DNA of 64,000 nt from CBDESN01 sp965242495 (lineage in GTDB: Bacteria; Pseudomonadota; Alphaproteobacteria; MPNO01), in assembly GCA_965242495.1 (NCBI GenBank), contig OZ251446.1:3720001-3784000 (forward strand), written 5' to 3'. The position numbers and the translations under genes were made by a program. Each line of letters starts with the position of its first letter. Within the stretch, counting starts at the first letter, position 1. The notes below the pieces were generated by a model that did no database searches, was not told where the DNA came from, and worked only from the letters and a program-made list of their open reading frames with translations. Of the stretch, positions 24,905 to 34,110 are shown one piece after another.

Positions 24905-25348
24905 TCAGCCCGGTTCGGTTGCGGCCGCGGGCGGCGCGGTGCGGCGTATCAGTTCCTGGAGCGCCGTCATGGTCTCGGAATGGCGGTTGTCGTCGGCTTC
25001 GCGCTGCTGCTGCATGGCTTCGCGCTGCTGTTGCATGGCTTCGCGCTGCTGCTGCATGGCTTCGCGTTGCTGCTGCATGGCCTCGCGCTGCAGCTGGATG
25101 GTTTCGCGCTGCAGCTGCATGGCTTCGGCATGGCGCTTGTCCTCGGCTTCGCGCTGCAGCTGCATGGCTTCGCGCTGCAGCTGCATGGCCTCGCGCTGCT
25201 GCTCGGCGCGGTCGTCGTTGGATCGCAGCATGGCGCGGATGCCGCGCCAGATGCCGACGGCGGCGACGGAAGCGGCGAGGGCGCTGATCACCGATGCGGC
25301 GGCCGAAACGATGGCGACGATCAGGCTCATTTCCGCGCTTGGCTCCAT
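24905..25348 (-). CDS. Membrane-anchored coiled-coil protein with 21-bp repeats
   Basis: A 147-residue protein of unknown function. The N-terminal helix (MSLIVAIVSAAASVISALAA, about 7-35) is a membrane anchor. A basic GIRAMLRSNDDRAEQQ leads to about ten 7-residue repeats of the type QREAMQQ/QREAMQL, each encoded by a 21-bp DNA repeat. It closes with DDNRHSETMTALQELIRR. The heptads predict a long coiled coil. The DNA repeats should change number by slippage, giving a variable-length rod. Start at 25348 (MEPSAE) or 25330 (MSLI). Confidence 0.65.
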   Translation of the reverse strand: MEPSAEMSLIVAIVSAAASVISALAASVAAVGIWRGIRAMLRSNDDRAEQQREAMQLQREAMQLQREAEDKRHAEAMQLQRETIQLQREAMQQQREAMQQQREAMQQQREAMQQQREADDNRHSETMTALQELIRRTAPPAAATEPG

Positions 25349-25641
25349 CCTGCGCAACCCCGGCGTCGTGGCGGCCGGCTCGCGTCGGGCGGCCTCGTCG
25401 GCGGGCTCCCGGCGCGAACCGCGCGCATCATCCACCGGCCGGCGGCCGGCCGTCAAGCCGGCGTCCGCGCTCGACCCGCATCCTTCGCCCCGTCCAATTG
25501 GCCGTCCCGGTTCGCCGCATACGGACGCGGGACGCATGCGCGCCGGATTTCCCCGGCCGTCGCCGAAGGCGTCGATCCAGGGCGGCCCGTCGCGGTCGCC
25601 GGGCCTCGAAGGCGGCCGTCGAGCTGCGCTTGCGGGCGGCG

Positions 25642-25915
25642 TCAGCCCCGTTCGGTTGCGGCCGCGGGCGGCGCGGTGCGGCGTATCAATTCCTGAAGCG
25701 CGGTCATGGTCTCGGAATGGCGGTTGTCGTCGGCTTCGCGCTGCTGTTGCATGGCCTCGCGCTGCAGCTGCACGGCTTCGCGCTGCAGCTGCATGGCCTC
25801 GCGCTGCTGCTCGGCGCGGTCGTCGTTGGATCGCAGCATGGCGCGGATGCCGCGCCAGATGCCGACCGCGGCGACGGAAGCGGCGAGGGCGCTGATCACC
25901 GATGCGGCGGCCGAA
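25642..25915 (-). pseudogene. Truncated duplicate of the coiled-coil gene
   Basis: Near-identical to the C-terminal two-thirds of the preceding gene (SVISALAASVAAVGIW through TPPAAATERG) but with only three to four 21-bp repeats. The first 15 or so codons and upstream region are replaced by unrelated sequence. The frame stays open into the IS481 left side, so a fused product is possible but unlikely. Confidence 0.65.
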
Positions 25916-25972
25916 TCGGCCGGCCGGCGGCCGGCCGTCAAGCCGCCCGCCCGCGATGTCCTGGTCCAGACA

Positions 25973-27082
25973 CATGTGAGACGAGGAGGTTGAAGGAAGG
26001 TTGGGGGTCTCCGAAGCTGTTGGTTTGGACAGACAGCTGGAAGGAGGACCCCCATGCAGGTTTTCGGCCTGCCCCGTCATGTTACACGGGGAGCCGCCCT
26101 GGCGTCACGCCTGTGCGGCAAGGAGCGGAGCGACGAAGCGCACAGGCGTGACGCCCTGAAGCGTTGGCGTCGCGCCCGCGACAATGGCCTCAGCGCCGCC
26201 GATGCGGCCGCCGCCGTCGGCGTGTCGCGGGCCACCCTCTACCGCTGGCGGAAGCTTCACGACCAGGGCCGCCTGGCCCCGCGCTCGCGACGGCCCCGGC
26301 GCTCACGACGGCCCGAATGGTCGCCGCAACTGGCGGCGGCGGTGCATGAGATGCGCGCCGACTTCCCGATGTGGGGCAAGGCCAAGCTCACCATCCTGCT
26401 GCGCCGCCAGGGATACACCGCCAGCCAGAGCACCGTGGGCCGCATCCTCAAGAACCTCGTCCAACGAGGCGCCGTCACCCCCGTCCCCACCCTCCGACGC
26501 AAGGCCCCGCGACGCAGCCGCAAGCACAGCCGGCCGCACGCCAGACGCCTCCCCAAGGGGCGCAGACCCACAGCCCCAGGCGAGATCGTCCAACTCGACA
26601 CCCTCTCCCTCTCCCCAGGACACGGACGACCCCCACTCAAGCAGTTCACCGCCTGCGATCCCGTCGCCAAGTGGACCTGCGCACAAGCCTGCCGGCGCGC
26701 AACCGCACACAACGCCAAACGCTTCCTCGACAAGCTCCAGGACGACATGCCCTTCCCCATCCAGGCCATCCAGGTCGATGGCGGCTCCGAGTTCAAGGCC
26801 AGCTTCGAGCGCGAATGCCAGAAACGCGGCATCCAACTCTTCGAACTGCCCCCCAAATCGCCCGAACTCAACGGACACGTCGAGCGCAACAACGGCGCTT
26901 GGCGATACGAGTTCTACGCAACCTGGGACCTGCCCAACGACAACCTCGACGACATCAACCGATGGATCGACGCCTTCGCCGACGAGTTCAACACCTTCCG
27001 ACCGCACAACGCTCTCGACGGACATACCCCCGCCGAGTACCTTCTCTCACTGACAGCACAGGAAACCCCGCCGTCTCATATG
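25973..27082 (+). mobile_element. IS481-type insertion sequence
   Basis: Short inverted repeats CATGTGAGACG (25973-25983) and CGTCTCATATG (27072-27082), matching at 10 of 11 positions, bracket a single transposase gene. The right one overlaps the end of the gene. Exact ends are uncertain. A look-alike of the right border (CATATGCAGTGAACCCC) lies at 34979 without an element. Confidence 0.65.
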
Positions 27083-27085
27083 TAG
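26054..27085 (+). CDS. IS481-family transposase
   Basis: A 343-residue integrase-fold transposase. The N-terminal HTH is in AADAAAAVGVSRATLYRWRK; a basic linker follows. The rve catalytic core has Asp in IVQLDTLSLSPG, Asp in IQVDGGSEFK and Glu in LNGHVERNNGAWR (DDE). It ends FRPHNALDGHTPAEYL, typical of IS481. The start ATG follows GGAAGGAGGACCCCC, a strong ribosome-binding site. Intact. Confidence 0.88.
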   Translation: MQVFGLPRHVTRGAALASRLCGKERSDEAHRRDALKRWRRARDNGLSAADAAAAVGVSRATLYRWRKLHDQGRLAPRSRRPRRSRRPEWSPQLAAAVHEMRADFPMWGKAKLTILLRRQGYTASQSTVGRILKNLVQRGAVTPVPTLRRKAPRRSRKHSRPHARRLPKGRRPTAPGEIVQLDTLSLSPGHGRPPLKQFTACDPVAKWTCAQACRRATAHNAKRFLDKLQDDMPFPIQAIQVDGGSEFKASFERECQKRGIQLFELPPKSPELNGHVERNNGAWRYEFYATWDLPNDNLDDINRWIDAFADEFNTFRPHNALDGHTPAEYLLSLTAQETPPSHM

Positions 27086-27161
27086 TGAACCCGGACACGC
27101 GATTGACAGCCGCCTTGCCCGCGGCCACCATGGATCGTCCGCGTCAGCCGGGGGGCGGCAG

Positions 27162-28571
27162 ATGGCCCATTCGCTCCGTTCCTTCCTCGAATCGATCGAC
27201 AACAAGGTGCTTCACATCCACGACCGGGTGGATCCGGTCTCGCAGGTCGGCTATCTGTGCTCGGAGAGCGCCGGTACGGTGATGTTCCACGATCTGGCCG
27301 ACTATCCCGGCTGGCGCCTCGCCGACATCCTGATCAAGGACCGCCGCGGCCAGGCGGCGGCGTTCGGGCTCGACGACGTGAAGGAGGTCTGCCCCTATCT
27401 CGCCGGCCGCATGTCGGCCGGCCGCGGGCGGTCGGTGCTGGTGGAGGACGGCCCGGTCAAGGAGCGCAAGATGCTGGGCGCCGACGTGAGCCTCCAGGCG
27501 CTGCCGATCCCGATCCACAGCCATGGCGACGCGGGGCGCTATCTGGGCTCCGGCGTCACCATCACCAAGGACCCCGACACCGGCGTCCGCAACGAGTCGA
27601 TCATCCGCATGATGCTGACCGAAGATCCGCAGAAGGCCACCTTCTGGATGGCGGCGCGGCACAACTACGCGCATTACGTGAAGTATGCGGGCAGGAACGA
27701 GCCGATGCCGATGGCGTTCGCCATCGGGCTGCATCCGGTCTACGAGATCATGGCCAACTGGTCCGGCCGGCACGAGGATTTCGACGAGCTGGAATACGGC
27801 GCCGGCGTCCTCGGCGAGGACGTCGAGCTGGTGAAGTGCGAGACCATCGATCTGGAGGTCCCCGCCCACGCCGAGATCGTGATCGAGGGGCTGGTGCACC
27901 CGACCGACCGCGTTCCCGAAGGGCCGTTCGGCGAGTTCACCAATTTCGGCTCGGGCGCCGAGGGGCCGGCCCCGGTGTACCGGATCACCGCGATCACCCA
28001 CCGCGCGGATCCGATCTTCCGCCACATGCAGGCGACCCGCTTCACCGACCACCAGCCGCTGATCACGCTGCCGATGGAGGCGACCTATTACAACCGCCTG
28101 CGGGACACGCACGGCAACAGCCGGATCGTCGACGTGTTCGTGCCGCCCTGGGCGTCGCAGTTCATGATGATCGTGCAGATGGAGGCGCGCTGGGACGGCC
28201 AGGCCCGCGACGTGCTGATGTCGGCGCTCACGGGGCCCAACCTGCACGTCAAGGTCGCGGTCGCGGTGGACGAGGACGTCGACATCTACGACGCCCAGGA
28301 CGTGCTGTGGGCGATCGCCACCCGCTGCAACCCCGAGGACGACGTCCACGTCCTGCCGAAGTCGAGGCTCCACCCGCTCGACATCTCGATCCCCGAGATC
28401 GGCGACGAGTACACGGTGATGCGCATCGGCGGCAAGATGGCCATCGACGCGACCAAGCCGCCGACCTGGCGCGGCAAGGAGCGCGAACGCTTCGCCCGCG
28501 TCGATCCGATGGGCGCGCGCGACCCGGCGATCCGGCGGATCCTCGAACAGGTGCGCGCGCCGCGCAGCTGA
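27162..28571 (+). CDS. UbiD-family decarboxylase
   Basis: A 469-residue protein of the UbiD superfamily, which uses prenylated FMN for reversible decarboxylation of aromatic or unsaturated acids. Recognisable segments: ITKDPDTGVRN, YEIMANWSG, EGPFGEFTNFG with the catalytic Glu region, and EDDVHVLPKSRLHPLD. Members include UbiD, phenolic acid decarboxylases and AroY-like enzymes; the substrate is not readable here and no ubiX/PAD1 partner is adjacent. Start ATG follows GGGGGGCGGCAG. Its upstream region was remodelled by the IS481-type element. Confidence 0.87.
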   Translation: MAHSLRSFLESIDNKVLHIHDRVDPVSQVGYLCSESAGTVMFHDLADYPGWRLADILIKDRRGQAAAFGLDDVKEVCPYLAGRMSAGRGRSVLVEDGPVKERKMLGADVSLQALPIPIHSHGDAGRYLGSGVTITKDPDTGVRNESIIRMMLTEDPQKATFWMAARHNYAHYVKYAGRNEPMPMAFAIGLHPVYEIMANWSGRHEDFDELEYGAGVLGEDVELVKCETIDLEVPAHAEIVIEGLVHPTDRVPEGPFGEFTNFGSGAEGPAPVYRITAITHRADPIFRHMQATRFTDHQPLITLPMEATYYNRLRDTHGNSRIVDVFVPPWASQFMMIVQMEARWDGQARDVLMSALTGPNLHVKVAVAVDEDVDIYDAQDVLWAIATRCNPEDDVHVLPKSRLHPLDISIPEIGDEYTVMRIGGKMAIDATKPPTWRGKERERFARVDPMGARDPAIRRILEQVRAPRS

Positions 28572-28588
28572 CGCGGCCGGCGGCCCGG

Positions 28589-28614
28589 CCGGCGGGCGAG
28601 TCGCCGCCCGCCGG
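28589..28614. terminator. Terminator-like hairpin after the UbiD gene
   Basis: Perfect 10-bp inverted repeat CCGGCGGGCG / CGCCCGCCGG with a 6-nt loop (AGTCGC). No U-tract follows, so intrinsic termination is uncertain. It abuts the predicted gyrA -35. Confidence 0.4.
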
Positions 28615-28643
28615 TTGCGAGAATCACCCCCGGTCGCTATAGT
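28615..28643 (+). promoter_or_regulatory. Predicted gyrA promoter
   Basis: TTGCGA (28615-28620), 17-bp spacer, TATAGT (28638-28643). Gives a 5' leader of about 100 nt before the gyrA TTG start. Confidence 0.6.
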
Positions 28644-28747
28644 CCCGATCGGGCGCGAGGCGCTCCGGCGGGGTCGGCCCGCGCCTCTTCCGAGCGCCGT
28701 TTCCGCCGCGGTTCCGATCGCCGTTTCCATCGCCGAAAGCCGTCCGC

Positions 28748-31537
28748 TTGAGCGACACGCCGCCGTCCCCGCCCGCGTTCGACGTGGCCCCGATCGGCCT
28801 CGAGGAGGAGATGGAGCGCTCCTACCTCGACTACGCCATGAGCGTGATCGTCAGCCGCGCGCTGCCCGACGTCCGCGACGGGCTGAAGCCGGTCCACCGC
28901 CGCATCCTCTTCGCCATGAAGGAGGAGGGGTACGACTGGAACCGGCCGCACCGCAAGTCCGCGCGCGTCGTCGGCGACGTCATGGGCAAGTATCACCCGC
29001 ACGGCGACCAGGCCATCTACGATGCGATGGTCCGCATGGCGCAGGAGTTCGCCATGCGGCTGACGCTGGTCGACGGGCAGGGCAATTTCGGCTCGATGGA
29101 CGGCGACCCGCCGGCGGCGATGCGCTACACCGAAGTGCGGCTCGCCCGCGCGGCGCACGAGATGCTGGACGACATCGACCGCGACACGGTCGATTTCCAG
29201 GCCAATTACGACGAGACGTCGCGCGAGCCGGCGGTCCTGCCGGCCAGGTTCCCCAACCTGCTGGTCAACGGGGCCAGCGGCATCGCGGTGGGCATGGCGA
29301 CCAACATCCCGACCCACAATCTCGGCGAGGTCCTGGACGCCTGCTGCGCGGTCATCGACGACCCGGCGATCTCGATCGACGAGTTGATCGGGATCGTCCC
29401 GGGCCCCGATTTCCCGACCGGCGGGCTGATCGTCGGCCGCGCCGGGATCCGCCAAGCCTATCACGACGGCCGCGGCTCGGTGGTCATGCGCGGGCGCGCC
29501 CATGTCGAGGAGATCCGCAAGGACCGGGAAGCGATCGTCGTCACCGAAGTGCCGTATCAGGTGAACAAGGCGCGGATGATCGAGCGCATCGCCGAGCTGG
29601 TCCGCGAGAAGCGGATCGACGGGATCGCCGACCTTCGCGACGAGTCCGACCGCGACGGCGTGCGCGTGGTGATCGAGACGCGGCGCGACGCCAGCGCCGA
29701 GATCATCCTCAACCAGCTCTATCGCTATTCGCCGCTCGAGACCAGCTTCGGCGTCAACATGCTGGCCCTCGACAACGGGCGGCCGGACATGATGAACCTC
29801 AAGGCGATCCTCGGCGCGTTCATCGCCTTCCGCGAGGACGTCATCCGGCGCCGCACGATCCACGAGCTCGGCAAGGCTCGCGAACGCGCCCACCTGCTGG
29901 CCGGGCTGGCGATCGCGGTGGGCAACATCGACGCGATCGTGGCGCTGATCCGCGCCGCTCCCGATCCGGCGTCGGCGCGCGCGGCGCTGATGGCGCAGGC
30001 CTGGCCGGCGGGCGACGCCGCCGCGCTGATCGCCCTGCTCGACGAGCCGGACCGGGTCGTCGCCGACGGCGTCTACCGGCTGTCCGAGGCGCAGGCCCGC
30101 GCGATCCTGGAGCTGCGGCTCCAGCGGCTGACCGGCCTCGAACGCGACAAGATCGGCGACGAGCTCGGCGAGCTCGCGGCGCGTATCGCGGACTATCTCG
30201 CGATACTGGATTCCCGCGACCGGGTGATGGCGATCCTGCGGGACGAACTCGCCGACATCAGGTCGCGCTTCGCGACGCCGCGCCGCACGACGATCGAAGA
30301 CGCCGCCGTCGAGCGCGACATCGAGGACCTGATCCAGCGCGAGGAGATGGTCGTGACCGTCACGCTGGGCGGCTACATCAAGCGCGTCGCGCTGTCGACC
30401 TACCGCGCGCAGCGCCGCGGCGGCAAGGGCCGCGCCGGCATGTCCACCCGGAACGGCGATTTCGTCACCAAGGTGTTCGTATGCGACACCCACACCCCGG
30501 TGCTGTTCTTCTCCTCGCGCGGGATCGTCTATCGGCTCAAGGTCTTCCGCCTGCCCGAGGCGACGCCGCAGGCGCGCGGCAAGGCGCTGGTGAATCTGCT
30601 GCCGCTGCGCGACGGCGAGACCATCACGACGGTCATGCCGATGCCCGAGGCCGATGCGGGCGCGGAAGCGGACGGGGCGGGCGCGGACGAGCCGTTCATC
30701 CTGTTCGCGACCGCGAGCGGCAACGTCCGGCGCAACCGGCTGGCGGATTTCGCCAACATCATGGCCAACGGCAAGATCGCCATGAAGCTCGAGAACGGCG
30801 ACCGTCTGGTCGGCGTCGGCGCCTGCGGCCCGGAGTCCGACGTCCTCCTCGCCGCGCGGAGCGGCAAATGCGTCCGCTTCCCCATCGACCAGGTGCGCGT
30901 CTTCTCCGGGCGCACCTCCAGCGGCGTGCGCGGGATCAGGCTCGCCGAGGGCGACGAGATCGTCTCGATGTCGATCCTCCGCCACGCCGCCTACGAGACC
31001 GGGGCGCGGGACGCCTGGCTCCGCCTCGCCACTGCGCGCCGCCGCGCCGACGGCGCCGACGGCGAAGACGGCGACCGGGACCGGGACGGGGAGGGGGACG
31101 GCGACGGAGAGGCGCGCGAAGCGCCGGCTTCCGCGTTGACCGATGCGCAGCGGCGCGAGTTCGAGGCCAACGAACAGTTCATCCTCAGCGTCACCGAGAA
31201 CGGCTTCGGCAAGCGCACCTCCGCCTACGAGTACCGGATCACCAACCGCGGCGGGCAGGGGATCGCCAACATCGAGACCTCGCCCCGCAACGGGCCGGTC
31301 GTCGCCTCGTTCCCCGTCGACGGCGACAACCAGATCATGCTCGTCACCGACGGCGGCACGGTGATCCGCTGCCCGGTCGAGGGAATCCGCATCGCCGGGC
31401 GCCGCACCCAGGGGGTCAGGCTGTTCGACACCGCCGAGGGCGAGCGCGTGGTCTCGGTGGCGCATTTCGAGGAGAACGGGGCGGCCGGGGCCGACGGGAT
31501 CGAGCTCGACGCCGCCGCGGGAGGGGCCGATGGCTGA
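28748..31537 (+). CDS. gyrA: DNA gyrase subunit A
   Basis: A 929-residue type II topoisomerase subunit that cuts and rejoins DNA for negative supercoiling. The catalytic Tyr127 is in AAMRYTEVRL, and the quinolone region HPHGDQAIYD carries Gln88 where E. coli has Ser83, with Asp92 equal to Asp87. The GyrA-box is QRRGGKGRAG. The C-terminal beta-pinwheel has the usual alphaproteobacterial acidic insertion (about 765-800, rich in DGDRDRDGEGDG). Start is TTG at 28748; no ATG is available upstream of the conserved IGLEEEMERSYLDYAMSVIV. Confidence 0.95.
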   Translation: MSDTPPSPPAFDVAPIGLEEEMERSYLDYAMSVIVSRALPDVRDGLKPVHRRILFAMKEEGYDWNRPHRKSARVVGDVMGKYHPHGDQAIYDAMVRMAQEFAMRLTLVDGQGNFGSMDGDPPAAMRYTEVRLARAAHEMLDDIDRDTVDFQANYDETSREPAVLPARFPNLLVNGASGIAVGMATNIPTHNLGEVLDACCAVIDDPAISIDELIGIVPGPDFPTGGLIVGRAGIRQAYHDGRGSVVMRGRAHVEEIRKDREAIVVTEVPYQVNKARMIERIAELVREKRIDGIADLRDESDRDGVRVVIETRRDASAEIILNQLYRYSPLETSFGVNMLALDNGRPDMMNLKAILGAFIAFREDVIRRRTIHELGKARERAHLLAGLAIAVGNIDAIVALIRAAPDPASARAALMAQAWPAGDAAALIALLDEPDRVVADGVYRLSEAQARAILELRLQRLTGLERDKIGDELGELAARIADYLAILDSRDRVMAILRDELADIRSRFATPRRTTIEDAAVERDIEDLIQREEMVVTVTLGGYIKRVALSTYRAQRRGGKGRAGMSTRNGDFVTKVFVCDTHTPVLFFSSRGIVYRLKVFRLPEATPQARGKALVNLLPLRDGETITTVMPMPEADAGAEADGAGADEPFILFATASGNVRRNRLADFANIMANGKIAMKLENGDRLVGVGACGPESDVLLAARSGKCVRFPIDQVRVFSGRTSSGVRGIRLAEGDEIVSMSILRHAAYETGARDAWLRLATARRRADGADGEDGDRDRDGEGDGDGEAREAPASALTDAQRREFEANEQFILSVTENGFGKRTSAYEYRITNRGGQGIANIETSPRNGPVVASFPVDGDNQIMLVTDGGTVIRCPVEGIRIAGRRTQGVRLFDTAEGERVVSVAHFEENGAAGADGIELDAAAGGADG

Positions 31538-32063
31538 GGCGCGCGTCGGGGTCTATCCGGGCACGTTCGATCCCATCACCAACGGCCATGTCGACATCAT
31601 CCGCCGCGCGGCGAAGATTCTCGACCGGCTCGTCGTCGGGGTCGCGGTCAACGCCGGCAAGGCGCCCCTGTTCGACATCGACGAGCGCGTGGCCCACGTC
31701 CGCGCCGAGATCGAGGCGCTGGGCGAGGGCCATGCCGGCCGCGTCGAGGTGCGGCCGTTCGCCAACCTGCTGGTCGATTTCGCCGGCGACAACGGCGCCG
31801 CCATCATCGTCCGCGGCTTGCGGGCGGTCTCGGATTTCGACTACGAGTTCCAGATGTCGAGCATGAACGCGAAGCTCGACGCCGAGGTCGAGACGATCTG
31901 CCTGATGGCGTCCGACAAATACCAGTTCATCGCGTCCCGCCTGGTCAAGGAGATCGCGCTGCTCGGCGGCGACATCGCGCCGTTCGTATCGCCCCGCGTC
32001 GCCGCGCGCCTGCTCGAACGGGCCGGCCGCCCCCGCCCTGGATTCCCGCTTTCGCGGGAATGA
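31530..32063 (+). CDS. coaD: Phosphopantetheine adenylyltransferase, C-terminus from a REP palindrome
   Basis: A 177-residue enzyme adding AMP to 4'-phosphopantetheine in CoA synthesis. Motifs: YPGTFDPITNGHVDII (nucleotidyl-transferase HxGH-like), VRGLRAVSDFDYE, and ASRLVKEIALLGGDI. The ATG overlaps gyrA by 8 bp. The family normally ends shortly after SPRVAARL; here the last residues GFPLSRE and the stop codon are encoded by the palindromic repeat at 32040-32063, so repeat insertion replaced the original end. Confidence 0.93.
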   Translation: MAEARVGVYPGTFDPITNGHVDIIRRAAKILDRLVVGVAVNAGKAPLFDIDERVAHVRAEIEALGEGHAGRVEVRPFANLLVDFAGDNGAAIIVRGLRAVSDFDYEFQMSSMNAKLDAEVETICLMASDKYQFIASRLVKEIALLGGDIAPFVSPRVAARLLERAGRPRPGFPLSRE

Positions 32064-32530
32064 CGGAAGGGGGGGCGTCCGCCTCGAGTCGACGGGCTTC
32101 CTGGGGCCGTCGTCACAGCCCCCCGCGAAAGCGGGAATCCAGGGCGGGCGAGGACGGGTCCTTTGCGTCCGCCTCGAGCCGACGTCATGGGCCCTTCGTC
32201 CCCACGGAAGCAGGCGTCGGGATACGAAACAGCCCCTCCGTCATTCCCGCGAAAGCGGGAATCCAGGGCGGGGAAGGACGGGTTCTTGGCGTCGTCACAG
32301 GCCCCTCGTCCCCACGGGAACAGGAATCGGGATGCGAATATGGATTCCCGCTTTCGAGCGTGTGAAGAAATCCCGAGACGTCCGCGTGGGCGTCGGTTCA
32401 GCCGACCAAGCGCGCGAAGTCTCCGAGCGCGCGGAGCCTGCCCCCGCGAAAGCGGGGGAATGACGAGGGAGGCCCGTGACACGGCCCGAGGGAGGCCGTC
32501 GCGCCCCCCCCCCTCGTCATTCCCGCGAAA
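32036..32530. repeat. REP-like palindrome cluster 3 (left of IS copy 2)
   Basis: Palindromes near 32040-32062, 32115-32131 and 32241-32262, separated by the recurrent CCTCGAGCCGACGTC spacers. At 32336-32467 is a roughly 125-bp element: half palindrome, IS-like end GAGCGTGTGAAGAAATCCC, GTCCGCGTGGGCGTCGGTTC, and a longer hairpin CCCCCGCGAAAGCGGGGG. It is repeated in inverted orientation at about 34256-34375. A final half palindrome with GAAA (32517-32530) is the insertion site of the IS. No gene. Confidence 0.85.
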
Positions 32531-34110
32531 GAGCGTGTGAAGGAATCCTGGTGTTCGTTCGGGATAGGACCCTGCCGGTTCGGTGTGGCGGTCGTGCGGC
32601 GGCGGCGGGTTAGGGCGTTGCGTGGTGGGTTCGTCCGGCGCGGCGGCGGTCGTGCGCGGCGGCGGGTTTCAAGCCGCTCCCGGCATGGGTCGGGCAAGGG
32701 GCGGGGCGGCGGCAGGGCGGGTTGCGATGCTCATCCGGCCATACAGGCGAGCCGATGACCGCGCCACAGATTGTGCGCCAGAGCGTGCAGCAACGCCACC
32801 GCCCGCACCTTGGCAAGCCCGCGGACCACAAGGCGGCCCAATCCCCGTTGCTTGACGACGCCATTGACCCCCTCGACCCTCATGCGACGACGATAGATCG
32901 TTTGCCCCGCCTCGCTCGCCATGCGGGCGCGCCAAGCCTGCAACGCAACCGGTTCGCCGGCGCGTCCGCGTTCACGACGGCGCACGCTCTCGGCCTTCGC
33001 CGCCTGTTTCACCGGAGCCGGCGGCGTGTAAACCTCCACCCCCTTCCCACCCAACGCCAGCATGTCCTTGCGCGCGGCATAGCGCGTATCCGCCAGCAAG
33101 CGCGCCGGGCGCGCGCCATAGCGCCGCTCGATCTGCTCAACCATCGAACCCGCCAAACCCGCGTCGTTGCGACGATCCGTCTCCTGGACCCCCACAATGA
33201 CGTGACTATCGGTGCTCACCGCCAATTGGAGATTGTACCCCGCCCCCACACCGCCGTCGGCAAACCGCATCCGGCGCGCCTGCGCATCCGTCGTCGAGAC
33301 CTTCGGCCCCGGCTTCTTCTTCTCCGCCTTCTTGTGCGTCCGAGACCGCCCCGCCTTCTCCGCGCGCAACGCCGCAAGCTGTTTCCGCGCCGCCGCAACC
33401 TTCTCCGCAAGCTCGCGTTCGGCCCGCGCCCGCGCCGCGCGAAGACGCCGCGACCCGGCCGCCGGATCGCTCGCCAACTCCGACCTCAGCGCCGCAACCC
33501 GTTCCCGCGCCGCCGCCTCGTAGCCCGACAAGCCCCGCTCGCCGCGAAACGAACCCGAACCCGCGCTCGCTCGAACCTTCGTCCCGTCAACCGCCACCTC
33601 CTCCAAACTCACCATCCCCGACGCCACAAGCGCCGCAACCTGCTCGCTCAATAGACCATCCAGCACAACCCCATGCCCACCCCGGAAATCGCTCAGACCA
33701 TGGTAGTTCACTCGCACACCTCCACACAGCCACCGATACGCCATGTCACTCTCGCACAGATGCGCAAGACGACGCGCCGAACCCACTCCCTCCAACGTCG
33801 CGTACAGCCACAACGCCAACAAAACCGCAGGGTCCGCCGCAGGCCGACCCGAACCATGCTCACGAGAACCGATCCGCGCATAAAACGCGCTCAGATCCAT
33901 GCCCGACACGAAACCCCAAACCACACGCGCCCGATGATCCGGCGCAAGCGTCCCATCCAAATCCACCATCCGCCACTCCAACTGATGACGATTCGGGCGC
34001 ATGCAGCGAGCACCTCCCAAAACCGACATAACAACCCTCCCACTCAAACCAACGAACAAACCCACAGAATCACGACCCATCCCAAACGCCAAGAGTTTCT
34101 TCACACGCTC
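32531..34110 (-). mobile_element. IS1182-like insertion sequence, copy 2 (1580 bp)
   Basis: Inserted in the loop of a REP palindrome. The left flank is ATTCCCGC+GAAA (GAAA at 32527-32530) and the right flank GAAA+GCGGGAAT (GAAA at 34111-34114), so a 4-bp GAAA target duplication is directly visible and the two half palindromes rejoin as one complete site. Terminal repeats start GAGCGTGTGAAG on both sides. Same length as copy 1. Confidence 0.92.
32731..34029 (-). CDS. IS1182-family transposase, copy 2
   Basis: 432 residues from the ATG at 34029 (MSVLGGARCMRP), which has GGGAGGG 5 nt upstream. Nearly identical to copy 1, with a handful of amino-acid changes (for example YAAR for YGAR after LLADTR, and LSAF for LSAL). 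DDE motifs and the TDAQARRMR segment are intact, so this copy could be active. Clean flanks make it the more recent or less rearranged insertion. Confidence 0.87.
   Translation of the reverse strand: MSVLGGARCMRPNRHQLEWRMVDLDGTLAPDHRARVVWGFVSGMDLSAFYARIGSREHGSGRPAADPAVLLALWLYATLEGVGSARRLAHLCESDMAYRWLCGGVRVNYHGLSDFRGGHGVVLDGLLSEQVAALVASGMVSLEEVAVDGTKVRASAGSGSFRGERGLSGYEAAARERVAALRSELASDPAAGSRRLRAARARAERELAEKVAAARKQLAALRAEKAGRSRTHKKAEKKKPGPKVSTTDAQARRMRFADGGVGAGYNLQLAVSTDSHVIVGVQETDRRNDAGLAGSMVEQIERRYGARPARLLADTRYAARKDMLALGGKGVEVYTPPAPVKQAAKAESVRRRERGRAGEPVALQAWRARMASEAGQTIYRRRMRVEGVNGVVKQRGLGRLVVRGLAKVRAVALLHALAHNLWRGHRLACMAG

Larger units (their letters stand above)
24705..25915. repeat. Tandem duplication containing two coiled-coil genes
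   Basis: Unit 1 (24705-25307) and unit 2 (25463-25915) share a roughly 190-bp gene-free segment starting GTCCGCGCTCGACCCGCATC and the following coiled-coil gene. Unit 2 is about 150 bp shorter, mostly through fewer 21-bp repeats, and loses the gene's 5' end. Both units end near CGGCCGGCGGCCGGCCGTCAA (25436 and 25918 regions). The stretch between ribF and the first gene (24663-24904) holds only this repeat. Confidence 0.85.

Noticed and set aside
26054..27025. Alternative frames through the IS481 transposase on both strands
   Set aside because: Only the 343-residue frame carries the HTH and DDE motifs and a strong ribosome-binding site.
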